A DNA stretch of 64,000 nucleotides from Paracoccus chinensis (GTDB lineage Bacteria > Pseudomonadota > Alphaproteobacteria > Rhodobacterales > Rhodobacteraceae), in contig NZ_FNGE01000014.1 of the NCBI RefSeq assembly GCF_900102885.1, positions 1 to 64,000 on the forward strand. Direction: 5' to 3'. The notes below the pieces were generated by a model. The model did not search any database. It was not told the origin of the DNA and saw nothing but the letters and a program-made list of their open reading frames with translations. The stretch's first letter is position 1, and every line of letters begins with the position of its first letter. Position numbers and translations under genes: made by a program. This document shows, one piece after another, positions 47,891 through 56,883 of this stretch.

Positions 47891-48460
47891 TCAGACGGTG
47901 GCCTGGGTCGCACCCTGCCGGACGTAGCTGTCAGTGTCCGTGACCGTCGCATAGGCGAAGCCGAGCGCGGACATCATCGCCGCATGGACCGAGGCCGCGG
48001 GCACGGTCATGCCGCCGTATTCAAGATCGCGCGTCGCGCAGGCGTCCTGCACCACCGTGGTCTTGTAGCCATAGTCGCTGGCGGCGCGGGCGGTCGCATC
48101 GATGCACATGTGGCTCATGGCGCCGACGACCACGACCTCCTCGATCCCGCCCTCGTCGAGGATCTTCTTGAGGTCGGTCTTCAGAAACGGGTTGGGCGCG
48201 TTCTTCACCACGACGGTTTCATCGGCCTTCGGGGCCACGACCGGGTTGATCTCGCTGCCCGGCGAGCCGGGGGTGAAGAAGGGTGCCTCTTCGCTGGGGA
48301 AGACGTGCTGGACGTGGATGACGCGGTCGCCCTGCTCGCGCGCGGCCTCGATCACGCGGGCGGCGTTGGCGGCAGCCTTCTCGATGCCGACAAGCTCGTA
48401 GCGGCCGTCCGGGAAATAGTCGTTCTGGATGTCGATGACCACGACGGCGCGCTTGCTCAT
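47891..48460 (-). CDS. cysteine hydrolase (isochorismatase family)
   Basis: This is a 189-residue protein with the catalytic triad of the family: Asp in VVIDIQNDYF, Lys in VVKNAPNPF, and Cys in GAMSHMCIDATARAASDYG. The family includes nicotinamidases and isochorismatases as well as many uncharacterised amidases; the substrate is open. ATG 48460 fits the family N-terminus; the in-frame upstream extension does not. It is cytoplasmic. Confidence 0.9.
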   Translation of the reverse strand: MSKRAVVVIDIQNDYFPDGRYELVGIEKAAANAARVIEAAREQGDRVIHVQHVFPSEEAPFFTPGSPGSEINPVVAPKADETVVVKNAPNPFLKTDLKKILDEGGIEEVVVVGAMSHMCIDATARAASDYGYKTTVVQDACATRDLEYGGMTVPAASVHAAMMSALGFAYATVTDTDSYVRQGATQATV

Positions 48461-48631
48461 GGCGTTTCCTCCCCTGTGCTGTTGATGGTGCCGATGCCCG
48501 GACGATAGCCGCGAGGTCATGCCGCGCCTATCGGCAATAGGGGGCATCCGGACGGAAAAGGCGGCGAAGCCTGTGCCCCGCCGCCCTGAATGCCGTTCCT
48601 GGAAGTCTGAAGGCCCAGACGGCCGGTCCCG

Positions 48632-50554
48632 TCAGCGCTTGCCCGGCTTCGACGGCTTGCCGGCCGCGCCCTTGGGCTTGAACTTGGCGCGGGGCGCGGC
48701 GGGGCCTGCCGGGGCACTCCCGGTCCGGGGGGACCGGGCCTCGCGCGGCGCGCTGTCCCACGGGGCCGATCCGGTCTTCCCGGCGGCCTTGGGTTTCCTG
48801 GTACCCTCGGCCGGGCGCGGGCCCGGCTTGGCGTGATCGGAAAAGCCGCCCTGCTCGTCGCTTCCGGCGCTGCGACGGGGCCGTGCCGGCTTTCCGGCGA
48901 AGCGGTCCGCAGTCTTGGGCCCGCCACGGAAGGTCCGACCGCGCTCGGACCCGTGCTCGGGACGCTCGAAGTTCGGCTCGCCCGACAGGCGGCGCATGGA
49001 AAGGCCGGGCTCAAGCTCGGCCTCCTGGCCGAAGCGGCCTGCCGAGGCCGTCGCGATCTGGACAAAGGTCTCGTCCTGCCGCACCCGGATCGCGCCGATG
49101 GCGTCGCGGGTGATCCCGCCCGTTTCGCAGATCTTGGGCAGAAGCCAGCGCGCCTCGGCGCGGCCGGTATGGCCCACGGACAGCGCGAACCACACGGCAT
49201 CGCCGAAATCCCCCCGCTCGCGCGGCGCGGGCCGGGCGTCGGGCGCGGCGGGCAGGTCCGCCAGTTCCTCGGGGACGGGCCGCCCTTCGCGCCACAGCCG
49301 CACAAAGGCCGCGGCGACCCCTTCGGCCCCGAAGCGTTCCAGCAGCAGCGCGGCGGTGGCGACTTCGTCGCCGGTCTCGGCGGTCAGCACCGGATGCTCC
49401 AGCACCCGCATGTCGTCCTTTGCGCGCACGTCGTCGGCGGAAGGCGCGCGGCCCCATTCGGCCTCGACCTTGGCGCCCTGCAGCAGCCGCTGCGCCTTCT
49501 TGTAGTCGGCCGAGGTGACGATCAGCGCCGACACCCCCTTGGCCCCCGCCCGACCCGTCCGGCCCGAGCGGTGCAGCAGCGTTTCCGAGTTCGTCGGCAG
49601 GTCGGCGTGAATCACCAGTTCCAGCCCGGGCAGGTCGATGCCCCGCGCGGCGACATCCGTCGCGATGCAGACCCGCGCGCGCCCGTCCCGCAGCGCCTGC
49701 AGCGCGTGGGTGCGTTCCTGCTGGCTGAGTTCGCCCGACAGCGCCACGGCCTTGAAGCCGCGGTTGCCCATGCGGGCCAGCAGGTGGTTCACGTTGGCCC
49801 GCGTCTTGCAGAAGACGATGGCCGTCTGCGCCTCGTAGAAGCGCAGCAGGTTGAAGATCGCGTTCTCGCGGTCCCGTCCCGTCACGCTGATCGCGCGATA
49901 GGCGATGTCGCCATGCTGGCGTGCCTCGCCCTGGGCCACGATCCGCAGCGCGTCCTTCTGGAACTCGGTGGCAAGCTTCACGATGGCCGGCGGCACGGTG
50001 GCCGAGAACATCAGCGTGCGGCGCTCGGCGGGCGCGGATTGCAGGATGAACTCGAGGTCCTCGCGGAAGCCCAGGTCCAGCATCTCGTCGGCCTCGTCCA
50101 GCACGCAGGCGCGCAGGGCCGACAGGTCCAGGCTGCCGCGTTCCAGGTGGTCGCGCAGGCGACCCGGCGTGCCCACGACGATCTGCGCGCCCCGCGCCAG
50201 CGCCCGGCGTTCGGTGCGATAGTCCATGCCGCCCACGCAGGTGGCGATCTGCGCGCCCGCGTCGGCGTAAAGCCAGTCCAGTTCGCGCGCGACCTGCAGC
50301 GCCAGCTCGCGCGTGGGCGCGATGGCCAGGGCCTGCGGCAGCGGGATTTCGGGCAGGCGGTCGCCGTCCAGGATGTCGCCGGCCATGGCCAGCCCGAAGG
50401 CCACGGTCTTGCCCGAGCCGGTCTGCGCCGACACCAGGATGTCGCGCCCCGCGGCCTCGGGGGCCAGCACGGCCTGCTGGACGGAGGTGAGGCTGTCATA
50501 GCCCTTGGAGGCCAGGGCCGCGGCCAGCGGCGCGGCGAGATCGAGATCTGTCAT
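48632..50554 (-). CDS. DEAD-box RNA helicase
   Basis: This is a 640-residue helicase with Walker A AQTGSGKT, Ia PTRELALQVA, GG, TPGR, motif II DEAD (VLDEADEMLD), motif III SAT, and motifs IV-VI including ATDVAARGIDLPGLELV and HRSGRTGRAG. A DbpA-like RNA-binding domain lies about 460-540, then a basic, Gly/Pro/Lys-rich tail ends in KPSKPGKR. It matches CsdA/DbpA-type enzymes that remodel rRNA and mRNA. The 5' region to the divergent nuclease-like gene is 205 bp, long enough for a regulated leader. ATG 50554 has GGTAAG upstream. Confidence 0.93.
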   Translation of the reverse strand: MTDLDLAAPLAAALASKGYDSLTSVQQAVLAPEAAGRDILVSAQTGSGKTVAFGLAMAGDILDGDRLPEIPLPQALAIAPTRELALQVARELDWLYADAGAQIATCVGGMDYRTERRALARGAQIVVGTPGRLRDHLERGSLDLSALRACVLDEADEMLDLGFREDLEFILQSAPAERRTLMFSATVPPAIVKLATEFQKDALRIVAQGEARQHGDIAYRAISVTGRDRENAIFNLLRFYEAQTAIVFCKTRANVNHLLARMGNRGFKAVALSGELSQQERTHALQALRDGRARVCIATDVAARGIDLPGLELVIHADLPTNSETLLHRSGRTGRAGAKGVSALIVTSADYKKAQRLLQGAKVEAEWGRAPSADDVRAKDDMRVLEHPVLTAETGDEVATAALLLERFGAEGVAAAFVRLWREGRPVPEELADLPAAPDARPAPRERGDFGDAVWFALSVGHTGRAEARWLLPKICETGGITRDAIGAIRVRQDETFVQIATASAGRFGQEAELEPGLSMRRLSGEPNFERPEHGSERGRTFRGGPKTADRFAGKPARPRRSAGSDEQGGFSDHAKPGPRPAEGTRKPKAAGKTGSAPWDSAPREARSPRTGSAPAGPAAPRAKFKPKGAAGKPSKPGKR

Positions 50555-50759
50555 TGATACTTACCAGAAAGGGATGCGGCGCACCCGGTGAGTGGCGCCA
50601 TGTCCCTCGCGGCCGGGCTGCCATGACCCGCCGCCCAAGGTTCTTCGGGCCAAGAGTGCGCCCATAAGCCATCGCGGCCCCTCTGGCAAGCGTCATGCGA
50701 CCGCGAAAGGCCGCTCGGCCCTTGCGTCCGCCTCGCCGCAGGCGTAGCCAGCATTAACA

Positions 50760-51251
50760 ATGAAGAAACAAATCAAGAACGGGACCAGCCGTTCGACAAG
50801 GATCGGCTGGTTCGATTTCCGGGCACCCACGGGCACCGTCTATCTGATGCAGCCGGACAACGATCCGAGGCTGTTCAAGCTGGGCTTCACCAGCCGTCCC
50901 ACGCTGGAACGCCGGCGCGAGTTGCAGCGCCCGGGCGACGGCAGGCTGAGGATCGTCTGCTCGGTCACCATGCCCCATGCCTATGCGCTGGAACAGCGGC
51001 TTCTGGCCCGGATGCGGGGCGGCTGGCGGCTGTTCCGCCGCCGCCCCTCGCCGCGCGGCACGGAATGGTTCTACCTGCGGCGCGGCGAGCAGATCGACGA
51101 CATCCAGTCGCTGGTGGAACGCGAGGCGCGGCGGGTGCGCCGAGCCGCCGTTCTGCGCCTGTCCTGGCCACCTCTGGGCCGGATCACGCTGTTCGAGGCC
51201 CGGCACAGCCGGATCGACGGGCTGCTCGGCTCGGTCTTCCGGCGCGGGTGA
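50760..51251 (+). CDS. T5orf172 / GIY-YIG superfamily protein
   Basis: This is a 163-residue protein. GTVYLMQPDNDPRLFKLGFTSRP carries the GIY-YIG-like strand pair in the T5orf172/Mug113 form (YLM...KLGFT), with the helical Arg in LERRRELQ, MPHAYALEQRLLARM, and a C-terminal GTEWFYL. The fold is nuclease-like; activity is not assured because motifs are degenerate. ATG 50760 follows the divergent promoter region of the helicase. No phage, transposon or repeat borders were seen, so it is a solitary gene of unknown role. Confidence 0.75.
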   Translation: MKKQIKNGTSRSTRIGWFDFRAPTGTVYLMQPDNDPRLFKLGFTSRPTLERRRELQRPGDGRLRIVCSVTMPHAYALEQRLLARMRGGWRLFRRRPSPRGTEWFYLRRGEQIDDIQSLVEREARRVRRAAVLRLSWPPLGRITLFEARHSRIDGLLGSVFRRG

Positions 51252-51356
51252 CCGGAGCGGGACGCCCCGAGGTGCCTCGCGCGACAGCGTGATTGTCCGC
51301 CCGCTCCGAACTGTGGCAGCGTGATGCCCGACAGCTGGGGTGGAGAGAAGACGATC

Positions 51357-54300
51357 ATGGCGCGTGTGACCGAACAAGGCTGGCGCGGGGTCGTGGCGGC
51401 GCTGGGGCTGGCGATGCTAGCCTGGCCCGCCGGGGCGCAGGTCGCGCCGCAGGATGTCCTGCCCCCCGCCCGCGTCGTGCTGCGATCCGACACCGACCTG
51501 CCGGGCAACGACCTGTCCATGATCCGCCAGATCGGGCAGGACGCCTGCGTGCAGGCCTGCCTTGCCAATGACGGCTGCGCCGCGCTGACCTGGAATGCCC
51601 GCTCGCGCGCCTGTTTCCTCAAGTCCCGGCCGGGCGAGCCGCAGCCCTTCGCGGGCGCGCAGTCGGGCATCGTAGTGCCCGGCGATCCGGCCGTGCTGGA
51701 CCGCGCGGCGAACCGGCTGGCCCGGGCCGACTGGATCGGGCCCGAGGACCGGCGGCAGCTGGCCGACCAGGCAGCGCGGCTTTCGACACTTTATCCCGGC
51801 GATGGCAGCGACACGGCGGGACTGCGCGCGCAGGCGGCCTCGGCCCCTGATGCCCAGACCCGCATCCGCTGGCTGGGTGCGGCCGCCGCGCTGACGGACG
51901 CGCCCGAGGACTGGGCGGCGCTTGCCGCCGCCATGGACGAAGTCGCCGGTCCCCAGGGCGGCCAGCGCGACGACCAGTTGCGCCGGTCCGCCGCGCTTGC
52001 CGCGCTGAACGCCTGGTTGCGCGATCCGGGCGCGGGCACGGGGATGCTGCGGCTCTGGGCGCGACTGGCCGAGGAAGAGGGGCGCGGCCGCGAGGCCCTG
52101 CGCGCGATCCGCACCGCCGCCGAGGCCGAGCCGGGCAACCCCGAGCTTGCCGCCGAGCGCGAGGGCTATGAGGAGCGTCACGGCTTCCGCGTGACCGGCA
52201 GCCGCGCCGACACGGATGGTCCCGAACCCCGCGTCTGCGCCAGCTTCTCGGAGCCATTGGCGCGCGAGATCGACCTGCGCCCCTTTGTCCAGCTTCCCGA
52301 CCCCGCGCTGGCGGTCGAGGCCGAGGGCTATGACCTTTGCATCACCGGCGCCCCGCGCGGCGAGGTGCTTCGCTTTGCCCTGCGCGCAGGCCTGCCGTCC
52401 GAGGAAGGCGAGACCCTGCGCCGCACCGTCGAGCAATCGCAATATGTCCGCGACCGCGCGCCGCTCGCGCGCTTCGCCGGGCGGGCCTATGTGCTGCCCG
52501 CGACCGGCGATCAGGGGCTGACGCTGACGACGGTCAACACGGACAGCGTGGACCTGACGCTCTATCGCATGTCCGACCGCAACATCGTGCAGGCCCTGCG
52601 CGAGAACCTGTTCGCGACGCCCTTGGACGACTGGAAGGCGGGCCGCTTCGAGGATGGTCTGGGCAGCGAGATCTGGCGGGGCCGGATGGACGTGGCCGCG
52701 CCTGCGGGCGGCGGCGCCCGGCCTGTGAACGAAGAGGCCGCATCCCGCATCGACCTGCGGCAGGCGGGGCTGGTGCTCGATCCCGGCGTCTATGTGCTGA
52801 ACGCCGGTGTGCCGGGGCAATCCACAGACCGCAGCCCCCGCGCCTCGCAGTGGTTCATGATCTCGGATCTCGGCCTGACGACATGGCAGGGCAGCGACGG
52901 GCTGACCGTGGCCGTCCGGGGCTTGGGCGATGCGGCGGCGCAGGCGGGCGTCGAGGTCCAACTCGTCTCGCGCGGCAATGCCGTGCTGGGAACTGCGGTC
53001 ACGGATGCAGACGGCATCGCCCGCTTCGACGCGGGGCTCGTGCGCGGCACCGGCGCGGCCGCCCCCGGTATCGTGACCGCCACCCGGCGGGACGGCGAGC
53101 GGATCGCCGACCTCGCCTTCCTCTCGCTGATCGACCCCGAGTTCGATCTGTCCGACCGGGGCGTCGAGGGCGCCCCGCCTGCTCCGCCGATCGACCTCTT
53201 CGTGGCGCTGGACCGCGGCGCCTATCGTGCAGGCGAGACGGCGCATGCGACGATCCTCGCCCGCGACGGCCGCGCGCAGGCGCTGGACGGGTTGCCGGTG
53301 CAGGCCCGCGTGATCCGCCCCGATGGCGTCGAACACGCCCGGCTGACGCCACAGGCTGCGGGCGCGGGCGGACATGTGCTGGACTTCCCCATCCCCGCCA
53401 ACGCCCCGCGCGGCGCGTGGCGCATCGACCTGCGGGTCGAGGAGGACGGCCCCGCCCTGGCCTCGGCCCGGCTGCTGGTCGAGGATTTCCGCCCCGAACG
53501 CATCGACTTCGACCTGACCCTGCCCGAAGGCGCCCTGCCCGCCGGCCAGCCGGTTCAGGCTGGTTTCGACGCCCGCTGGCTCTTCGGCGCCCCCGCCGCC
53601 GACCTGCCCGTCGAGGGCGAGTTGCGCCTGTCACCCGCCCGCAGCCTGCCGGGCTGGGAGGGTTATGTCTTCGGCCGTCATGACGACACCAGCGAGCCCG
53701 ATGTGGTGACGATGCCTGCCGGACGCACCGACGCCGCGGGCCATTTCGCCGCCCGCATCGACTTGCCGCCCGGTATCGAGGCCGCCGCGCGTCCCTGGGA
53801 CGCCACGCTCTCTCTGTCGGTGCGCGAAGGCGCGGGCCGCCCGGTGGAACGGCGCGTGACGCGCGTCCTTGCCCCCGGCCGCACGGCGCTGGGCATCCGC
53901 CCCGATTTCGAGGGCGGCAGCGTGGCCGAGGGCAGCGCGGCGGGCTTCCGCGTCGTGGCGCTCGGGTCCGACCTCGCGCCGGTCGCCGCGGATCTGGAAT
54001 GGACGCTGAACCGCATCCAGACCGACTACCAGTGGTTCGCCATCGGCGGCGACTGGAGTTGGGAGCCGGTGACCCGCCGCAGCCGCGTGGCCTCGGGCAC
54101 GCTGTCCACCACCGCTGAAGGGCCTGCCGCGCTGTCGGTGCCGGTGGACTGGGGCAGCTATGAACTCGTGCTGCGGACGCAGGACGGCGCGGAAAGCTCG
54201 ATCCCCTTCGACGCGGGCTGGGGCGCGGCGGGCGCGGGCAGCGACACGCCCGACCGGCTGCGGGTGACGCTGGACAAGCCCGCCTATCGCCCCGGCGAAA

Positions 54301-56858
54301 CCGCGCGCCTGTCCATCGAGGCCGCGGCTGATGGGGTGGCGCTGGTCTCGGTCTTGTCGAACGGACTGATCTCACTGCAACCGGTCCCGGTCACGGCGGG
54401 CCGGAACGAGGTGGAACTGCCCGTCACCGATGACTGGGACGCGGGCGTCTATGTCGCCGCCAGTGCCATCCGGCCCCTGTCGCAGGACGCGGGCCATGCA
54501 CCGATCCGCGCGCTGGGCATCGCCCCTGCCGCCGTCGATCCGGGTAACCGGGTGCTGGCCGCGACCCTCACCGCCCCAACCGAAGCCGACCCGCGCGGGG
54601 CGGCGCAGGTGATGCTGGCGGTCACGGGCGCGCAGCCGGGGCAGGCCGTCCATGCGACGATCTGGGCGGTCGATCAGGGCATCCTGAACCTGACCGGCTA
54701 CAAGCCGCCCTCGGCCACCGCGCATTACTTCGGCCAGCGCCGTCTGGGCGTGGGCCTGCGTGACCTTTACGGGCGGCTGATCCTGCCCTCGGGCGCTGCC
54801 GACGGGGCGCTGCGCAGCGGAGGCGACGCGGGGTCCATGCAGACGCAGGCGCCGCCTCCGACCGAGAAGCTGATGGCCTGGTTCTCGGGGCCGCTGGAGC
54901 TGGATGCCGAGGGCCGGGCCACCGTCGAGGTGCCGCTGCCCGACTTCAACGGCGAGGTGCGGGTGATGGCCGTCGCCTGGACCGAGGGCGCGGTCGGCCA
55001 GACCGACACCACGATGCTGGTGCGCGACCCGGTTGTGGTGACCGCGACGGTGCCGGCCTTTCTCGCCCCCGGCGACCGGGCCGAGGCGCAGGTCCGGCTG
55101 ACCCATGCCGCCGGGCCTGCGGGGCCGGTCGGGCTGTCCGTCACGAACGCCGCAGAGGTCGCCCTGACCACCGAGCTTGCGCCCGAGACTGCCTTGGCCG
55201 AGGGGCAGAGTGCCGATTTGCCGCTGGTGCTGGCCGCGCCCGATACGCAGGGGCTTTCGGAGCTGCGGCTGTCGGCCAGCCTGCCGGACGGCCAGACCTT
55301 GACCAAGGACCTGTCGATCCCGGTCGAGCGGCTGGACCCGTCCGTGACCCGCGCCATGCGCCTGACCCTCGCGCCGGGCGAGACGCTGCCGCTGGACCTG
55401 ACCCCCTTGGGCACCTTCCGCCCCGGCACCGGGCGGGTGGTGCTGTCCTCCGGCGCCTTCGCGGCGCTGGACGTGCCCGCCGCCATCGCCCAACTGGCCG
55501 CCTGGCCCTATGGCTGCAGCGAACAGCTCGCCTCGGCGGCGATGCCGCTGCTTCACGCGGCAAGCCTTGCGCCGGAAGGGGCGCCGCCCCGGTCCGACGA
55601 CGCCAGGGCCGTGGAAGAAGCCATCGCCCAGATCCTGACCCGGCAGACGCCCGAGGGCGGCTTCGGGCTGTGGACGGCAGAGTCGGGCGACCGCTGGCTG
55701 GATGCCTATGTCACCGACTTCCTGGCGCGCGCGCGCGCGGCGGGCCATGCCGTGCCGGACACCGCCTTCCGCAATGCGCTGTCGGCGCTGCAGAACGGGC
55801 TGAACGCGGCCAGCGACCCGCAATTCGCGGATGCGACCGAGAACGCGGCCACCGCCTATGCGGCCTATGTGCTGGCACGCGAGCGGGCGGCGGTGGTCAG
55901 CGACCTGCGCTACTACGCCGACACGGGGGCCGAGCATTTCGCCACGCCCCTCGCCGCGGCCCAACTTGGCGCGGCACTTGCGGCGCTGGGCGACCAGACT
56001 CGCGCCGACGCCATGTTCCGCCGCGCGCAGGCGCTGTCGGAGGAAGGGCGCGAGCCGACGCAGGGCTTCCGTCCGGACTATGGCACGCTGCTGCGCGACC
56101 GCGCGGGGATGCTGGCTCTGGCCGCCGAGGCGGGCAGCCAGGCCGTGGACCGCGAGGGCGCCGTCGCCGCCATCTCGGCTGGAATCGAGGCATCCGAGGG
56201 GCGGCTTTCCACGCAGGAGGCCGCGTGGATCGTGCTGGCTGCGCAGGCGCTGAGCGGCGCGGCCGAGGAGCTGACGCTGAACGGCGCGCCGCTCGCCTCG
56301 CCTTCGGCCGACCTGGGCGACGCGGGCGCGGTGCCGGCAATGACGCTAGCCAACACCGGCAGCGCACCGCTGGCGGTCACGGTCAGCGCCACCGCCGTCC
56401 CGGTCGAGGCCGAGCCTGCGGGCGGGACGGCCTTCTCGATCAGCCGCAGCTACTACACGCCCGAGGGCGAGCCTGTGGACCCCGCGCAGGTCGCGCGCGG
56501 CACGCGGCTTGTGGCGGTGGTCGAGGTCCGGCCCTTCGAGGCCAGCGGGGGGAGGCTGATCATCACCGATCCGCTGCCCGCGGGCTTCGAGATCGACAAC
56601 CCGAACCTTCTCACGCAGGGCGACCTTGATGGCCTCGACTGGCTGCAGGTGACCGAATGGGCCGACATGACCGAGTTCCGGCAGGACCGCTTTGCGGCCG
56701 CGCTGACCACCCACGACGACCAGCCGGTCCGCCTGGCTTATCGGCTGCGCGCGGTGACGGCGGGGGACTTCGCCCATCCGGCGGCGACCGTGGCCGACAT
56801 GTACCGCCCGGAACGGCGGGGCTGGACCGACAGTGGCCGCACCATCGTCACGCCCTGA
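51357..56858 (+). CDS. bacterial alpha-2-macroglobulin with PAN/Apple domain
   Basis: This is an 1833-residue periplasmic protein. The signal peptide ends AGAQ. A cysteine-rich PAN/Apple domain (about 45-90, CVQACLANDGCAALTWNARSRACF) is followed by MG domains. The macroglobulin core has a thioester motif at C1387-S-E-Q1390 in WPYGCSEQLAS, and a C-terminal receptor-binding-like domain follows. Bacterial alpha-2-macroglobulins trap proteases through the thioester and protect the envelope. The N-terminus has no lipobox, so unlike E. coli YfhM it is probably soluble or loosely bound. PBP1C follows directly, the usual partner, which repairs peptidoglycan. ATG 51357 has GGAGAG about 10 bp upstream. 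Confidence 0.93.
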   Translation: MARVTEQGWRGVVAALGLAMLAWPAGAQVAPQDVLPPARVVLRSDTDLPGNDLSMIRQIGQDACVQACLANDGCAALTWNARSRACFLKSRPGEPQPFAGAQSGIVVPGDPAVLDRAANRLARADWIGPEDRRQLADQAARLSTLYPGDGSDTAGLRAQAASAPDAQTRIRWLGAAAALTDAPEDWAALAAAMDEVAGPQGGQRDDQLRRSAALAALNAWLRDPGAGTGMLRLWARLAEEEGRGREALRAIRTAAEAEPGNPELAAEREGYEERHGFRVTGSRADTDGPEPRVCASFSEPLAREIDLRPFVQLPDPALAVEAEGYDLCITGAPRGEVLRFALRAGLPSEEGETLRRTVEQSQYVRDRAPLARFAGRAYVLPATGDQGLTLTTVNTDSVDLTLYRMSDRNIVQALRENLFATPLDDWKAGRFEDGLGSEIWRGRMDVAAPAGGGARPVNEEAASRIDLRQAGLVLDPGVYVLNAGVPGQSTDRSPRASQWFMISDLGLTTWQGSDGLTVAVRGLGDAAAQAGVEVQLVSRGNAVLGTAVTDADGIARFDAGLVRGTGAAAPGIVTATRRDGERIADLAFLSLIDPEFDLSDRGVEGAPPAPPIDLFVALDRGAYRAGETAHATILARDGRAQALDGLPVQARVIRPDGVEHARLTPQAAGAGGHVLDFPIPANAPRGAWRIDLRVEEDGPALASARLLVEDFRPERIDFDLTLPEGALPAGQPVQAGFDARWLFGAPAADLPVEGELRLSPARSLPGWEGYVFGRHDDTSEPDVVTMPAGRTDAAGHFAARIDLPPGIEAAARPWDATLSLSVREGAGRPVERRVTRVLAPGRTALGIRPDFEGGSVAEGSAAGFRVVALGSDLAPVAADLEWTLNRIQTDYQWFAIGGDWSWEPVTRRSRVASGTLSTTAEGPAALSVPVDWGSYELVLRTQDGAESSIPFDAGWGAAGAGSDTPDRLRVTLDKPAYRPGETARLSIEAAADGVALVSVLSNGLISLQPVPVTAGRNEVELPVTDDWDAGVYVAASAIRPLSQDAGHAPIRALGIAPAAVDPGNRVLAATLTAPTEADPRGAAQVMLAVTGAQPGQAVHATIWAVDQGILNLTGYKPPSATAHYFGQRRLGVGLRDLYGRLILPSGAADGALRSGGDAGSMQTQAPPPTEKLMAWFSGPLELDAEGRATVEVPLPDFNGEVRVMAVAWTEGAVGQTDTTMLVRDPVVVTATVPAFLAPGDRAEAQVRLTHAAGPAGPVGLSVTNAAEVALTTELAPETALAEGQSADLPLVLAAPDTQGLSELRLSASLPDGQTLTKDLSIPVERLDPSVTRAMRLTLAPGETLPLDLTPLGTFRPGTGRVVLSSGAFAALDVPAAIAQLAAWPYGCSEQLASAAMPLLHAASLAPEGAPPRSDDARAVEEAIAQILTRQTPEGGFGLWTAESGDRWLDAYVTDFLARARAAGHAVPDTAFRNALSALQNGLNAASDPQFADATENAATAYAAYVLARERAAVVSDLRYYADTGAEHFATPLAAAQLGAALAALGDQTRADAMFRRAQALSEEGREPTQGFRPDYGTLLRDRAGMLALAAEAGSQAVDREGAVAAISAGIEASEGRLSTQEAAWIVLAAQALSGAAEELTLNGAPLASPSADLGDAGAVPAMTLANTGSAPLAVTVSATAVPVEAEPAGGTAFSISRSYYTPEGEPVDPAQVARGTRLVAVVEVRPFEASGGRLIITDPLPAGFEIDNPNLLTQGDLDGLDWLQVTEWADMTEFRQDRFAAALTTHDDQPVRLAYRLRAVTAGDFAHPAATVADMYRPERRGWTDSGRTIVTP

Positions 56859-56883
56859 GAGGGGCAGTCGCCTTGGGCGCAAG

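Noticed and set aside
50555..50759. Cold-shock or riboswitch leader before the RNA helicase
   Set aside because: The region is long enough, but I could not find a known riboswitch core or convincing hairpin set.
51417..53375. 652-codon reverse frame opposite the macroglobulin gene
   Set aside because: Antisense shadow typical of GC-rich coding DNA, with no domains.
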